Numbered from the stretch's first letter, positions 27,011-36,187 are shown. The stretch is 55,946 bases of DNA from a virus (IMGVR_UViG_3300008258_000011:1-55946), one strand, 5' to 3'. The notes: a model not told the origin generated them from the sequence alone. Numbers and translations: made by a program.

Positions 27011-28894
27011 TTAGAAATTGATTGGTTCGCCGACGTATTGTTCTAAGAACCACCCTGCGTCAGCGTAAGGGTTAATAAGCATAAATCCACCACTATCTTG
27101 AGGGATAGTTTCATCTACACCAGAAATTGTGGGATCAATATATTTAGTAATACTACGGAGCATTACTTCGGTAACTTCAGGATAATCGTCTAATCTTTTG
27201 CCGAAATCTCTGGCAGTAATAGTATCTCCCATTACAGGGAAATCATCAAGACGCTTACCAAACTCCATGGTAGTTATACCAGAAAGCATTAATGCTGCGT
27301 TATTATCTAGAGTTATGCCATCGTTTAGTAGATGACCATTTAAACTCTTACCGAAATCTCGTGCAGAGATTTCATCAGTTAAAACAGCTGAATTTATATC
27401 TTGGGTGATGTTATCGTTTAGTAGATGATTACTTAATAACTTAGCAAGTACTTTTGACGGTAAGAAATCATTGGCCATCGATACGCTATGTTCAAATCCT
27501 TTGGTTATGAACAATTCAGATATTCGGTCTGCAACAGATACGTCATCTTGCTCGGTAACAGCAAGAATTTTAATCATTGATTCTAGTTCAATACCAATAT
27601 CAAACTCGTTACGAATATCATACTCACCAAATACAGCCATACCAGCTGGGTGTAGTAATGTTTTAACGTAAGATTTATAAGTTTCTAGACGTTCATCAAT
27701 TTTAATAACATAAGAATATGCTTGATAAAATCTACTGTCTTGAATAAAGACTGCATCATCTAAGAAACCATCATTGTTTAGATAATAACCTGGATACTTA
27801 GCAAGAGAACCAAGACTAACTTTAACAACAGCAGGTTCAAATGGGCTTGATATAGCAGAACCAGTTCCACTATCTCCGAATTCACGTAATAATTCACCAG
27901 CATATGTTCCATCACCATAAGCTAACCAATAGTTGGCAATGTTAATTGTACCAGCCTCAGTAAAACCATCTAAGGATTCAGAAACGCTAACATTACCACC
28001 AATAATTTGCAAGGAACTGCCACCTGTGCCTGTCACAGACTGACCAAGATCAGCGTATATTGTTGATGTAAAATCAGTTGTATAACCAACACCAAATTTA
28101 ATAAATTCCGCAGCAATAATACCACCATTACTGCTAGTCTTAGTAACTTTCATAATGGAACCAGTTCCCTGACCATTACGAATACCATAAAGCTGTCCAA
28201 CCTTAAATCCTTCTCCTGGAACTAATACTTTAAGATTTGACGTTGTAGCTAAGATATCACCAGTGAAATAAATGGTGTCTGTTTTATAACGTAAACGATC
28301 GCCAACACTAATTTCTCCAAAGTATCTACGATCAATATAGAATTCATAAATGTCTTCAGAGATTTTAGTTACACGTTCTACCTCAACTTCAATATATTGA
28401 CGACGATCAATTTGAATACGAATAATTTTACTTGGAGTTACAACATCAACTAAACGACCAACAATTTGATCTGGATGTCCTGATGTAACTTTAACCATTA
28501 ATGAAACGTCTTGATTCCACTTACCATCAGATGCACGTAGCATTTGCTTTGATGGATAATCAATAGTTACTGGTTTATTGAATAGTAATTTAAATAATAA
28601 TTTGTACGAATCTTCAGAACCTTTGGATAAGTACTGATCTTTAATATGTTGTAATAAAAATCTAGGATCCGTCTCAATACTATTTGGTAAGTTTAATGCA
28701 AGTTCATTTTTAAAGTGAACAATAAACGATTCAAGAGTAGTATCTAAATCTCGTAGACTTTTTATATCTGGTGTTTGTGTTTCAAGATAATCGTAATACG
28801 CTTTTAGAAACGCTACAAACGTCTTGTGATCTTCTCTTACAAACTCTGGGAGTTGTGATTGGATTAGTGACGATAATTTTGGTTTAACCAACAC
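27011..28894 (-). CDS. 7: Baseplate wedge protein, gp7-like by synteny
   Basis: A 627-residue protein beginning with SSLIQSQLPEFVREDHKTFV, then AFLKAYYDYLE. DLDTTLESFIVHFKNELALN and HIKDQYLSKGSEDSYKLLFK follow, then LLFNKPVTIDYP. This N-terminal helical module is widespread in marine T4-like baseplate proteins. Order here is gp25, gp6, this gene, gp8, matching gp25-6-7-8, so I call it gp7-like although T4 gp7 is 1032 residues. The C-terminal third has three similar repeats (LNDNITQDINSAVLTDEISA, LNDGITLDNNAALML, VMGDTITARDFGKRLDDYPE) each with FGK(S/R)L. gp7 connects wedge subunits in T4. Confidence 0.65.
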   Translation of the reverse strand: MLVKPKLSSLIQSQLPEFVREDHKTFVAFLKAYYDYLETQTPDIKSLRDLDTTLESFIVHFKNELALNLPNSIETDPRFLLQHIKDQYLSKGSEDSYKLLFKLLFNKPVTIDYPSKQMLRASDGKWNQDVSLMVKVTSGHPDQIVGRLVDVVTPSKIIRIQIDRRQYIEVEVERVTKISEDIYEFYIDRRYFGEISVGDRLRYKTDTIYFTGDILATTSNLKVLVPGEGFKVGQLYGIRNGQGTGSIMKVTKTSSNGGIIAAEFIKFGVGYTTDFTSTIYADLGQSVTGTGGSSLQIIGGNVSVSESLDGFTEAGTINIANYWLAYGDGTYAGELLREFGDSGTGSAISSPFEPAVVKVSLGSLAKYPGYYLNNDGFLDDAVFIQDSRFYQAYSYVIKIDERLETYKSYVKTLLHPAGMAVFGEYDIRNEFDIGIELESMIKILAVTEQDDVSVADRISELFITKGFEHSVSMANDFLPSKVLAKLLSNHLLNDNITQDINSAVLTDEISARDFGKSLNGHLLNDGITLDNNAALMLSGITTMEFGKRLDDFPVMGDTITARDFGKRLDDYPEVTEVMLRSITKYIDPTISGVDETIPQDSGGFMLINPYADAGWFLEQYVGEPINF

Positions 28895-28905
28895 GGTATA
28901 TTTCC

Positions 28906-30786
28906 TTAGTATTGGTTATCAAGAATTGAAGAACTATTTGCAACTCTATCACCTAAAACCGTAGCTGATGAGTCTGAGAACGTATAGTTATATCCAGCAC
29001 GTAAATCACCAGATGACGAGTTATCAGGGATTGCTGTTACGTACATATGATCTCTAGCAATTTTAGCAATTTGAGTTAGCGCAGAAACTACATCATTTGA
29101 TTTTGGTTTAACTGTCCATTCCCAATCAATATCAGCTAGTGCAGATACGTTTAAGTTTCTAATATCTAGAATACCATTTTCGTGGTCAATTGTACCAATT
29201 CGGTCATTGATAATAATTTTTTCTGCGTTTGTACCATATGTAAATAAACGCAAGTCAGTTTTAAGATCGTCAATATAGTGAATGTCATCACTACCTTCAA
29301 TATAAAACCCAGTACTTGCAATAGAACCACCAGCAACTTCAGAGTATGCAATGGGGTTAATTAAGTTTAACATATACTGTGCGGAAACACCATAACGTGG
29401 TGCTATATTTCTACGCAATAACACAGTCATAATATTATTTGTAATAGAGTCTTCTGTGGTATCAATTAAGCGAGATAACTTAGAATAACGGAATACTCCA
29501 TCGAATCTTTGTAAGTCACTATCATCATACCCAAATATAGTTTGAGATACAAGTGAAGCAATTTCTGGGGCAGTTTTAGTAGTTTCTCTTGGATTGTAAT
29601 ATACATTTACATTCAACGAGATATTAATAAAGTCTGGGTCTACCAATTCAGGACTAACAGAAACTACGTTTTTGCTAGTTAGTACAGTTGATAATAAACT
29701 TGCCTTTTGTAATTGTGTTAATTTATTAGCATCTTTCGGCTTAACACAAACAAATATTTTACCGTACACTGGTGGATTATTATCCTCACCACCCCAAACC
29801 GAAACTGATTGAGCATCTGGGAATGCTGAGTAAATAATTGCTTTGTAATCTTCTGGAGTTACTGCACGATTTTGTGTGGCATACATTCTTGGCGCATTAA
29901 AACGAATTGACTCAATATCCTCAGCACCAGAACCACCAGCTGCGATTGCTAGAGTGCTAACAACATTTGTTGCGTTATTGATTAAGGTTTCGCCATTATA
30001 ATTAAATATTCTAGCTCCATTTGGCGCACTTAAACTTGATGCCATATAATCAGCGTGAACAACATTACCAACAGATAGTTGTTTGCCAATAATACCATCA
30101 CCAAAAGTTAGCTCATATAAACCATCATCTATTTCTTTAATGAAATAAACTTTAGTGGTTGAATCTGCAGTAGTAATATCTGAAGAACTTGTATAAGTTT
30201 CATACTTTGTTGAGTTTATAGATTCTTGAACCTTTACCTTTAATGTGGTAAGGTCAATATTTGAATTTGGTATGATAAATCTAGCACCAGTAGTATATCC
30301 CCACTGGAATGTTAATGGTGTTCCTTCAATAAGTTCAACATTATCAAATGTATAAGAAGTACCAGCACCAGTAATTGTATACTGAGTTGTGGTATAAAAA
30401 TTATATTGAACGCCATCAACTTGTGTGGCAAAATTCGAGTTTGCTGGTAGAGTTAGAGAACTCGGTCCAGTAATACCATTGTTTACAGTTAGTCTAACTT
30501 TAGCTCTTGAGCAAGAGCACGATCTTGGAACGTAACCCAACATTTTAGCAAGAGAAACAACGCTGTTTCTCTTAGAAGCGGAATCCAAGAACATCTCGTT
30601 TATAGTTAAGTTATTATATAACGCATTGTAGTGGGTATTGTACGCCAATACATCCATAAGAATGCTCATACCAGAACCTTCAAAATCATAATCTTGAAAT
30701 TGAGTTTGACCTTCTAAAAAGGTTTTTAGATTTTGTTTAATTCCATCAAAATCTAATTCTGCTACGTTAATTTTTTTATTAGCCAT
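28906..30786 (-). CDS. 6: Baseplate wedge subunit gp6
   Basis: A 626-residue protein (T4 gp6 is 660). Its N-terminus, NVAELDFDGIKQNLKTFLEG, then GSGMSILMDVLAYNTHYNAL and NEMFLDSASKRNSVVSLAKM, is the conserved gp6/BaseplateJ-like domain. The middle has DDGLYELTFGDGIIGKQLSV and RAVTPEDYKAIIYSAFPDAQ, both standard for this family. gp6 forms the inner ring of the baseplate and controls sheath contraction. It overlaps gp25 by one base and precedes the gp7-like gene by 11 nt. There is nothing unusual in it apart from a CSCS motif near residue 90 (YVPRSCSCSRAKVRL), which is common in relatives. Confidence 0.92.
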   Translation of the reverse strand: MANKKINVAELDFDGIKQNLKTFLEGQTQFQDYDFEGSGMSILMDVLAYNTHYNALYNNLTINEMFLDSASKRNSVVSLAKMLGYVPRSCSCSRAKVRLTVNNGITGPSSLTLPANSNFATQVDGVQYNFYTTTQYTITGAGTSYTFDNVELIEGTPLTFQWGYTTGARFIIPNSNIDLTTLKVKVQESINSTKYETYTSSSDITTADSTTKVYFIKEIDDGLYELTFGDGIIGKQLSVGNVVHADYMASSLSAPNGARIFNYNGETLINNATNVVSTLAIAAGGSGAEDIESIRFNAPRMYATQNRAVTPEDYKAIIYSAFPDAQSVSVWGGEDNNPPVYGKIFVCVKPKDANKLTQLQKASLLSTVLTSKNVVSVSPELVDPDFINISLNVNVYYNPRETTKTAPEIASLVSQTIFGYDDSDLQRFDGVFRYSKLSRLIDTTEDSITNNIMTVLLRRNIAPRYGVSAQYMLNLINPIAYSEVAGGSIASTGFYIEGSDDIHYIDDLKTDLRLFTYGTNAEKIIINDRIGTIDHENGILDIRNLNVSALADIDWEWTVKPKSNDVVSALTQIAKIARDHMYVTAIPDNSSSGDLRAGYNYTFSDSSATVLGDRVANSSSILDNQY

Positions 30787-31178
30787 TATCGTGTTCTCTC
30801 TAATACGAGGTCTAGACTCAAAGGTCTTTCGGTGTTTACGAGTTTAAAATAAATACTGACGTATACTGAGTTGTTTTCTCCACTTACATTAACGTCAACA
30901 TCAAGTAGTTGTACTCTGGGCTCAAAGTTAATAACAGTATCTTCTACTGCTTTTTTAATCATAACTTGAGTCATTGGAGTTGCTGGTTCAAACAACAATC
31001 GTTTAATTGGTGAACCAATTTCGCTATGAAAAGGTCTTTCATAGTTTGATGTTAGGATTAGGTTTCTTAGGCTAGTTTTAACGGCATTCTCGTCAAAACG
31101 AAGTGTAATGTCTTTAGTCACTGGGTGAGCAGTGAAATTTAAGTCTAAGTCCGAAAAAGTTCTAGTATTGCGTGCCAT
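30786..31178 (-). CDS. 25: Baseplate wedge subunit gp25
   Basis: A 130-residue protein (T4 gp25 is 132). DITLRFDENAVKTSLRNLIL, TSNYERPFHSEIGSPIKRLL and FEPATPMTQVMIKKAVEDTV are the family signatures; the EIG motif (YERPFHSEIGS) marks the gp25-like fold. gp25 links the central hub to the wedges and sheath. The upstream spacer is only 13 nt and contains CTAAATA ending five bases before the ATG, without a Shine-Dalgarno sequence, so a leaderless late transcript is possible. Confidence 0.93.
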   Translation of the reverse strand: MARNTRTFSDLDLNFTAHPVTKDITLRFDENAVKTSLRNLILTSNYERPFHSEIGSPIKRLLFEPATPMTQVMIKKAVEDTVINFEPRVQLLDVDVNVSGENNSVYVSIYFKLVNTERPLSLDLVLERTR

Positions 31179-31183
31179 CTTAT

Positions 31184-31190
31184 TATTTAG
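31184..31190 (-). promoter_or_regulatory. CTAAATA late-type box abutting the gp25 start
   Basis: CTAAATA followed by ATAAG and the gp25 ATG, five bases of spacing. The same arrangement (CTAAATA-ATAGT-ATG) precedes gp2 at 37626 on the other strand. No ribosome-binding site lies between. Confidence 0.45.
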
Positions 31191-31191
31191 C

Positions 31192-31494
31192 TTATTCTAT
31201 GAAACTGTTGGGGGATCCTTGAGCAATTGCATCTCCGCAAGCAATATCATCCCCGATTCTTGCTACGGCTTTGCCTTCAATAAAAGTCTTAGAAGAACCA
31301 CTGGTGATAAATCTCTGACTTTGAGTATGAGTAGTTCTACCACATACGTGCTGTATAAACTGAGTGCCATTATCTTTTAATGCTACCAGCTTACCATTAA
31401 AGAAACTCTTGGTAGCTACAGTAACAGTTAAAGCTGTTGGTGGGAAACATCCGTGTCCCGTAGATAAATCATCTTTTCTTGCTACAGCTGGCAT
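31192..31494 (-). CDS. PAAR-repeat spike tip protein
   Basis: A 100-residue protein starting at 31494 (MPAVARKDDLSTGHGCFPPTA), where the ATG overlaps the previous stop (TAATG). The DDLSTGHGCFPPT start, CGRTTHTQ in the middle and ARIGDDIACGD near the end are the PAAR pattern. Proteins of this family form a sharp metal-stabilised cone on the gp5/VgrG spike (T4 gp5.4). The His and Cys residues (H and C in GHGC, H in VCGRTTH, C in ACGD) are suited to bind the metal. It lies between the hub genes and gp25, as expected. Confidence 0.9.
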   Translation of the reverse strand: MPAVARKDDLSTGHGCFPPTALTVTVATKSFFNGKLVALKDNGTQFIQHVCGRTTHTQSQRFITSGSSKTFIEGKAVARIGDDIACGDAIAQGSPNSFIE

Positions 31495-31961
31495 TATGTT
31501 CTCTCCGCAATAGTTTGAGCAATAGCTGCTTTTAGTAAGTTTAACCCAACTGTCCAATTATTAGTAACTGTAATCTGATACTGTTTGGTTTCAGTTATAT
31601 TACTTGGACTGCTAGTTGCAGTGGCAGTATAATTAAATGTTTTATATTGAACCATAGCTGGAGTATAATTAACAATCTCTCTGGCATTTGCGATCTGTGA
31701 CCAATCTGGTGCAGTTTTATATTCATTAGATCTGTTTAAATATGTTATCGAATACCCATCAAATGCCGATGAATAGTATCCACTTATAGTTCCACCAGTA
31801 ATATTTACAGTAGAATTAACTTCACTTGGTGTTATTGAAACCACCCAAGTTTCTCCTGGATAAAGAAGTTCATCGTTAGTATAAGTAATAGTCTGAGTAA
31901 AGTTTACCAGTTCATTTAATTGATCTGGTCCATATAAAACAGATTCTGCTGGACTAAACAT
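31494..31961 (-). CDS. Unknown virion-region protein
   Basis: A 155-residue protein (MFSPAESVLYGPDQLNELVN...). It is beta-rich with many Thr and Asn (TQTITYTNDELLYPGETWVV, STVNITGGTISGYYSSAFDG), no Cys and no signal peptide. It ends in a short helical part (VGLNLLKAAIAQTIAERT). It lies in the hub operon between the M15 peptidase and the PAAR gene, so it is probably a minor baseplate part or spike accessory. I do not recognise the family. Confidence 0.55.
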   Translation of the reverse strand: MFSPAESVLYGPDQLNELVNFTQTITYTNDELLYPGETWVVSITPSEVNSTVNITGGTISGYYSSAFDGYSITYLNRSNEYKTAPDWSQIANAREIVNYTPAMVQYKTFNYTATATSSPSNITETKQYQITVTNNWTVGLNLLKAAIAQTIAERT

Positions 31962-31963
31962 TA

Positions 31964-32848
31964 TTAGTTACCAAACAAGAATAATCCACGAGTACCAGGT
32001 GCTACATTACCCTTTGAGTCAACTGATTTATCATCAATCATGGTGAATGCTTGTTTCTTATTACCTTCCATTGAGTATGAAATATGAATCCAATTCATCC
32101 AGCCTGGACCTGGATTATAATTTGCTCCAGGTTTTCTGTATTCTAAAATCAATTGGTTGTATGGTAAAATCTTTTCCAATTGAACCGCCAACTTCCACAT
32201 TTCCTCAAAAGATCGTTTAGGGTTAAATCTAAGATCCATCGCTCTACCCATATTATGCTCAGAATTATTTGTACCATTACGCAAGCCAGAATTGATACAC
32301 CACAATCCCTTTGAAGACATTGCCGCAAATTTACCACTTGTTGGACCATATAAATCATATATTGGTTCACCTACGTTTGTTGCAAGTGCTGCCAAGTTTG
32401 CAATAATATCTTGCTTACTGAATAGTTTACCCATAATAGTTGCATCACGTAGGATAACAGATGGTTCTATTAATTGACCAACAGTAAAGTTCTTTGATAA
32501 CTTGTATGATGGTGGGAAGTCAGTAGTGTTATAGAATGGTGCAGTGTCAATTGTCTTTCCTGGAACTTTATTTGGTGGAGGCACCGCTGATTCTTGCGCA
32601 TCACCATTTTTATTTTCTGGTGCTTTATAAGAAGGAGTATCATACTGCTTTTCTTTTTCTAGTTGTCCTTCTGGTGTTACCCACTCATCTGGAGTTTCAA
32701 ACTTAGCAATATCTTCAAACGATCTTTCTGGTGGTTCCATATTTTTAAAATCCGCAATAACAGCATTAATCAATTCAGGTGCAGTTAAGCCAGTAACAGG
32801 TGCATCTTCAACTTCAGCTTGACCATTGGCAAATTGCATTTCAGCCAT
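31964..32848 (-). CDS. Virion-associated M15 (VanY-like) peptidase
   Basis: A 294-residue protein from the ATG at 32848 (MAEMQFANGQAEVED), which follows AAGGTG and overlaps the end of the hub gene by 8 nt; longer starts lie deeper in that gene. The C-terminal domain has SEHNMGRAMDLRF and later WIHISY. These are the SxHxxGxAxD and W-x-H metal-binding motifs of M15/VanY-type LD- or DD-peptidases. The first 110 residues are a Pro/Glu-rich linker. It would cut peptidoglycan peptides during infection, next to the GH19 glycosidase of the hub protein. Target bond is not determinable. Confidence 0.8.
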   Translation of the reverse strand: MAEMQFANGQAEVEDAPVTGLTAPELINAVIADFKNMEPPERSFEDIAKFETPDEWVTPEGQLEKEKQYDTPSYKAPENKNGDAQESAVPPPNKVPGKTIDTAPFYNTTDFPPSYKLSKNFTVGQLIEPSVILRDATIMGKLFSKQDIIANLAALATNVGEPIYDLYGPTSGKFAAMSSKGLWCINSGLRNGTNNSEHNMGRAMDLRFNPKRSFEEMWKLAVQLEKILPYNQLILEYRKPGANYNPGPGWMNWIHISYSMEGNKKQAFTMIDDKSVDSKGNVAPGTRGLFLFGN

Positions 32849-34250
32849 CACCTTGACATAGAATATTAATGTTTCCACCAACAGTTAAGTTTGCAGTTCC
32901 AACAATATAAATGTTATTATTGCGTAGTACGATTTGGTATCCATCGCCAACAATAAAGTTTGTTTGAGAACCATTTGGATCAATCTCTAAGAATGTTCCC
33001 TTACGGTGATATAAGTGTATACGTTCACCATCAGGAGAATCATCAAACTCCATAATGTGACCAGATTCAGTTTCCATAACTTTGTTGTATGGATAAACTG
33101 TATTGTAAGCAGACAATGGTTGTGAGTATTTTTTTCCACCAGCAATTGGAATATCTATTTTTCGAACAGCATCTTTAAACTTAAAACAAGTTCCGTCAAT
33201 AATACCACGTGCTAGACGATTGGTATCTGATTCATTCATATGATCACGCAGCGGATACTTGCCAGAAGGATCTGTAAATCCATACTGAGCAGAGTTTCCT
33301 GAACGATCTTCTTTATACGCTTCTTGCTTTTCTGGAGATGCTTTGGCTATTTCTTCAGGTGTTAAGTTCGGCTCAGTGGCAGTTGCGTTTTTATTTGTGG
33401 AAACTGGATCATTTGAACCATCCAAGAAATACTCATAATACTGTTGTTTAACTAGCGCAATGTCTGGAGAGTTTACACCAACAGCATTCTTAGCAGCTTG
33501 AAAGAATCCTGGCTCATACATTAACTTTTCCCAACCTTTAACTCGGTCGGTAATATAAATTGCAGCAATTAATGCAGATGTTTCCATGTCTGCGTCCAGA
33601 GAATCTGGATTATTGGCGATGTCTAGGTTTAAACCAAACTTTTGATTGGCTAGTTTATTGTAGCGTTCATAGTTACCACGACCAGTCAATTGAATAAAGC
33701 CACGTCCAAAATATCTACCACCATCTTGGTCTGTTTTATTGCCAAGAAAGTTTTTGCCACGGAATGTTGGACCATAAAAGAAGTGAAAGAATTCTTCTCG
33801 GGACATGCCCTTTTTAGCAGCAAACGAATATCGTTCAACAACTTCAGGTGTTGCTGTGGAAAAGATTTGCTTTAATCTAACTGGATTATAGTTGTACGCT
33901 TCTAATTGCGGAACCCATTTAGATTCTCCACCAGCAATACCCAACAAAGCAGCTTTAGCGTACTTTGTTGTTAATCCAACTTTATCGCAAGCTGCAATTA
34001 ATGCTTTGATACCATCAGTAGCTTTATTGGTAGCACCAGATTTTGGTGGTGGTGTTAATTTAGTTATTGTGTTACCACTCTTAGCTACTGGAATTGCAGC
34101 AGGAGTTGGTGTAGTTGGCGCAGAATTGTTTGCTTGATTAGTTACCACCAATAGTACCCATAATAATAGGCATCTGTTGATCTTCATCTCGGAACATAAC
34201 AACAACCCAAGTTCCTGGAACTGGACCAACTGGTGAATTGCCAATACCAC
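32841..34250 (-). CDS. 5: Hub protein gp5-like: GH19 lysozyme-type domain plus beta-helix (frame differs from OB domain)
   Basis: True coding probably starts near 34145 (TNQANNSAPTTPTPAA); the upstream 35 residues of the open frame are an out-of-frame reading of the OB domain. A Pro/Thr linker is followed by a GH19-type domain: LLGIAGGESKWVPQLEAYNY with the catalytic-type Glu, and GGRYFGRGFIQLTGRGNYER. The C-terminal 130 residues (TESGHIMEFDDSPDGERIHL, GSQTNFIVGDGYQIVLR, GTANLTVGGNINI) are the gp5 triple-beta-helix needle. T4 gp5 has OB fold, GH24 lysozyme and beta-helix in one chain; here GH19 replaces GH24 and the OB part is in another frame at 34138-34413. Confidence 0.8.
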   Translation of the reverse strand: MVLAIHQLVQFQELGLLLCSEMKINRCLLLWVLLVVTNQANNSAPTTPTPAAIPVAKSGNTITKLTPPPKSGATNKATDGIKALIAACDKVGLTTKYAKAALLGIAGGESKWVPQLEAYNYNPVRLKQIFSTATPEVVERYSFAAKKGMSREEFFHFFYGPTFRGKNFLGNKTDQDGGRYFGRGFIQLTGRGNYERYNKLANQKFGLNLDIANNPDSLDADMETSALIAAIYITDRVKGWEKLMYEPGFFQAAKNAVGVNSPDIALVKQQYYEYFLDGSNDPVSTNKNATATEPNLTPEEIAKASPEKQEAYKEDRSGNSAQYGFTDPSGKYPLRDHMNESDTNRLARGIIDGTCFKFKDAVRKIDIPIAGGKKYSQPLSAYNTVYPYNKVMETESGHIMEFDDSPDGERIHLYHRKGTFLEIDPNGSQTNFIVGDGYQIVLRNNNIYIVGTANLTVGGNINILCQGDG

Positions 34251-34413
34251 TAATTGCCGCAGAAGTTACTGGTTGAACAGGATACGCCCAAGGTAAGTCT
34301 GATGTTGGTAAAAGTGTTTTATCGTCAGTATGAATACCAACAATTCTAACTTGACAACGACCTAACTTTAATGGGTCTTGTCTATTTTCAACTACGCCTG
34401 TAAATAAATTCAT
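34138..34413 (-). CDS. 5: gp5 N-terminal OB-fold domain
   Basis: A 91-residue frame (MNLFTGVVENRQDPLKLGRC, QVRIVGIHTD, TWVVVMFRDEDQQMPIIMGT) that is the classic gp5 OB domain, which binds the gp27 hub ring. It ends IGGN-TAA, whereas T4-like gp5 continues directly into lysozyme and needle. The continuation is open in the +1 frame from the same spot. Either a +1 shift at AAC TAA, reinitiation at the overlapping GTG (GTGGTAACTAA), or a sequence error would produce the rest. The gene starts immediately after the gp27-like stop. Confidence 0.85.
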   Translation of the reverse strand: MNLFTGVVENRQDPLKLGRCQVRIVGIHTDDKTLLPTSDLPWAYPVQPVTSAAISGIGNSPVGPVPGTWVVVMFRDEDQQMPIIMGTIGGN

Positions 34414-35693
34414 TATTTGGTTTTCCCATCAAGATTTACTAATAGAGAATCTTTTATTAGTTCCATAGAACACTCGTGCATTTCTCTTGTTATCATATGA
34501 TTTATAGCAGAAATAATATAGTTACCTGAGAACATATTATCTAAGGTCTTTTTATCATTCTTACTAGTTGGTTCAGCTTTGTATAATTTAATATCTACTT
34601 TTTGACCAACTGTATAATCACAACGACCTGGAACTGTGATTTCAATTTTAGTAGATTCAGATTGCTTCATTAAAGAAATACGTTCTTGAATACTCTTAGT
34701 TGGAGTAGCATCGCCAAAGTTACTAAAGTTATTATAATACTTTAACTCATTGAATAGTTTTGCACCGTAACGAGAAATAACTTTTTTAGAGTAAGGTGCA
34801 AACTCATTTAAGTGACTTCTTTGATTAAATTTTTCAACTGCACTAAAGTTTTTACTTTCAACTTTCTTTGTAGCTAAATCGTATGTATACATTCTAGATG
34901 CATACACACCACTTTGAATTCTATCTATGTAATCAATACCAACTGGAATTTTTAAGTCAGTTATGCGTTTATAATCTTCTTGAACATTCCTAACAGATCC
35001 TGTAGTTCCACGTGGATCTCTAACATAGTTGTCTTTAATAAAACTATGTTTGACAGGTTTCTTATATAATGATTCAAGTGAAACGAAATTATACCCATCG
35101 CGATTCTCAAAGAATACGTATGTTGGCGAACCACTTTTATTAAGTGCTTGTTCTGTTAAATAAACTAAGTTTTTAACAGGTGACCAAAAGTTTGATACAT
35201 ACTTGGTTTCGTTGGAAGTTTGCTCTACAATATTATTTTTAGTAGATTGCAACCCGATAGTTTTATCCATTAAAAACTTGGTAGCAATATCTGAAACTTT
35301 ACCAGAGAATGATTTGCTAATTGATTTGTTTAAGTCTAACAACGATTCCTGTGACGTAAAGTGCAATTGGTAAGCCACAGATTTGTCACCAATTAGTTCA
35401 CGATCAGTCATTTTGTAAATATAAAATTTACCTTTTATGTTACCTTCTTTTAGAGTAGGTGTTGTTACATCCAACTCTAGGAATTCTTCACCAACGAATG
35501 GGAATAGATTTATTAAATCTAAGGAATCTTTTACTACTAGTGAACCTGTGATAAATGGTGATAACAAATCTTCAAAGATTTGAATACCTTTAACTTGGTT
35601 GGCGATATCTTGATAAAATCCGCTTGGTGTAATAACAAGAACTTTGTTTATTGTTACATCACCAGCAAATCTCAATACACTTGAAGGTTGCAT
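34413..35693 (-). CDS. 27: Baseplate hub protein gp27-like
   Basis: A 426-residue protein (T4 gp27 is 391). ITPSGFYQDIANQVKGIQIF, EDLLSPFITGSLVVKDSLDL, and GEEFLELDVTTPTLKEG are typical of the hub ring fold of marine T4-like phages. Near the end VPGRCDYTVGQKVDIKLYKA and GNYIISAINHMITREMHECS complete it. gp27 trimers form the cylinder through which the gp5 spike and tube are joined. The ATG overlaps the stop of gp53, and the OB domain of gp5 starts in the same base region, which fits an ordered hub operon. Confidence 0.8.
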   Translation of the reverse strand: MQPSSVLRFAGDVTINKVLVITPSGFYQDIANQVKGIQIFEDLLSPFITGSLVVKDSLDLINLFPFVGEEFLELDVTTPTLKEGNIKGKFYIYKMTDRELIGDKSVAYQLHFTSQESLLDLNKSISKSFSGKVSDIATKFLMDKTIGLQSTKNNIVEQTSNETKYVSNFWSPVKNLVYLTEQALNKSGSPTYVFFENRDGYNFVSLESLYKKPVKHSFIKDNYVRDPRGTTGSVRNVQEDYKRITDLKIPVGIDYIDRIQSGVYASRMYTYDLATKKVESKNFSAVEKFNQRSHLNEFAPYSKKVISRYGAKLFNELKYYNNFSNFGDATPTKSIQERISLMKQSESTKIEITVPGRCDYTVGQKVDIKLYKAEPTSKNDKKTLDNMFSGNYIISAINHMITREMHECSMELIKDSLLVNLDGKTK

Positions 35694-36187
35694 TATAATA
35701 ATTCTTTGAAGTTATTTAAAACAGTATCGATAAGTGCAGGAGAAACTATTTTAATTCTACGTTTCTTTTCATTTTCTGAGTCTTCGTATTGACGATTTGA
35801 AACAGAAACTGCACCTGATGCTGTTGAATGAACAATATTACCTTTGCTATCTTCATAGTGATGAATAGCATTTGCTTGTGCACCATATTTGGCTGCGACG
35901 AATTCTTCTAGTCTTGGTATTGATAATACCCAGTCAGCTCTGTAATCAAAGCGTTCATTGACCAACATAATAATCCAATGATACTCGGCATTACCATAAA
36001 TTTTCTCGGCAACTATCTCTGGAGTTTCACCATCTTTAACATCATACTCATCGTAAACTGTAATGTTTGCCAATATATCTCTACGAAAACGAATGTTGCG
36101 AGTGATGTCAGTTAGTACAAGAGCATCACGTTTATTTTTAGTAAACTCAAAATCATAAAGGAAATTTGGGAAATCTTGAAAGTACAT
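35693..36187 (-). CDS. 53: Baseplate wedge component gp53-like
   Basis: A 164-residue protein (T4 gp53 is 196). It begins MYFQDFPNFLYDFEF; ALVLTDITRNIRFRRDILAN, DGETPEIVAEKIYGNAEYHW and IIMLVNERFDYRADWVLS are the family signatures (the WIIMLVN motif). gp53 attaches to the wedge and joins wedges into the star in T4. It starts in a TAATG overlap with the gp48 C-terminal frame. It is somewhat short, with the C-terminus ending in a helix (ALIDTVLNNFKELL). Confidence 0.88.
   Translation of the reverse strand: MYFQDFPNFLYDFEFTKNKRDALVLTDITRNIRFRRDILANITVYDEYDVKDGETPEIVAEKIYGNAEYHWIIMLVNERFDYRADWVLSIPRLEEFVAAKYGAQANAIHHYEDSKGNIVHSTASGAVSVSNRQYEDSENEKKRRIKIVSPALIDTVLNNFKELL

Noticed and set aside
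34138-34187. MKINRCLLLWVLLVVTNQ in the frame of the gp5 C-terminal part as a signal peptide
   Set aside because: These codons coincide with the conserved OB-domain frame of gp5, and no ribosome-binding site precedes the ATG. The hydrophobicity is an out-of-frame effect.
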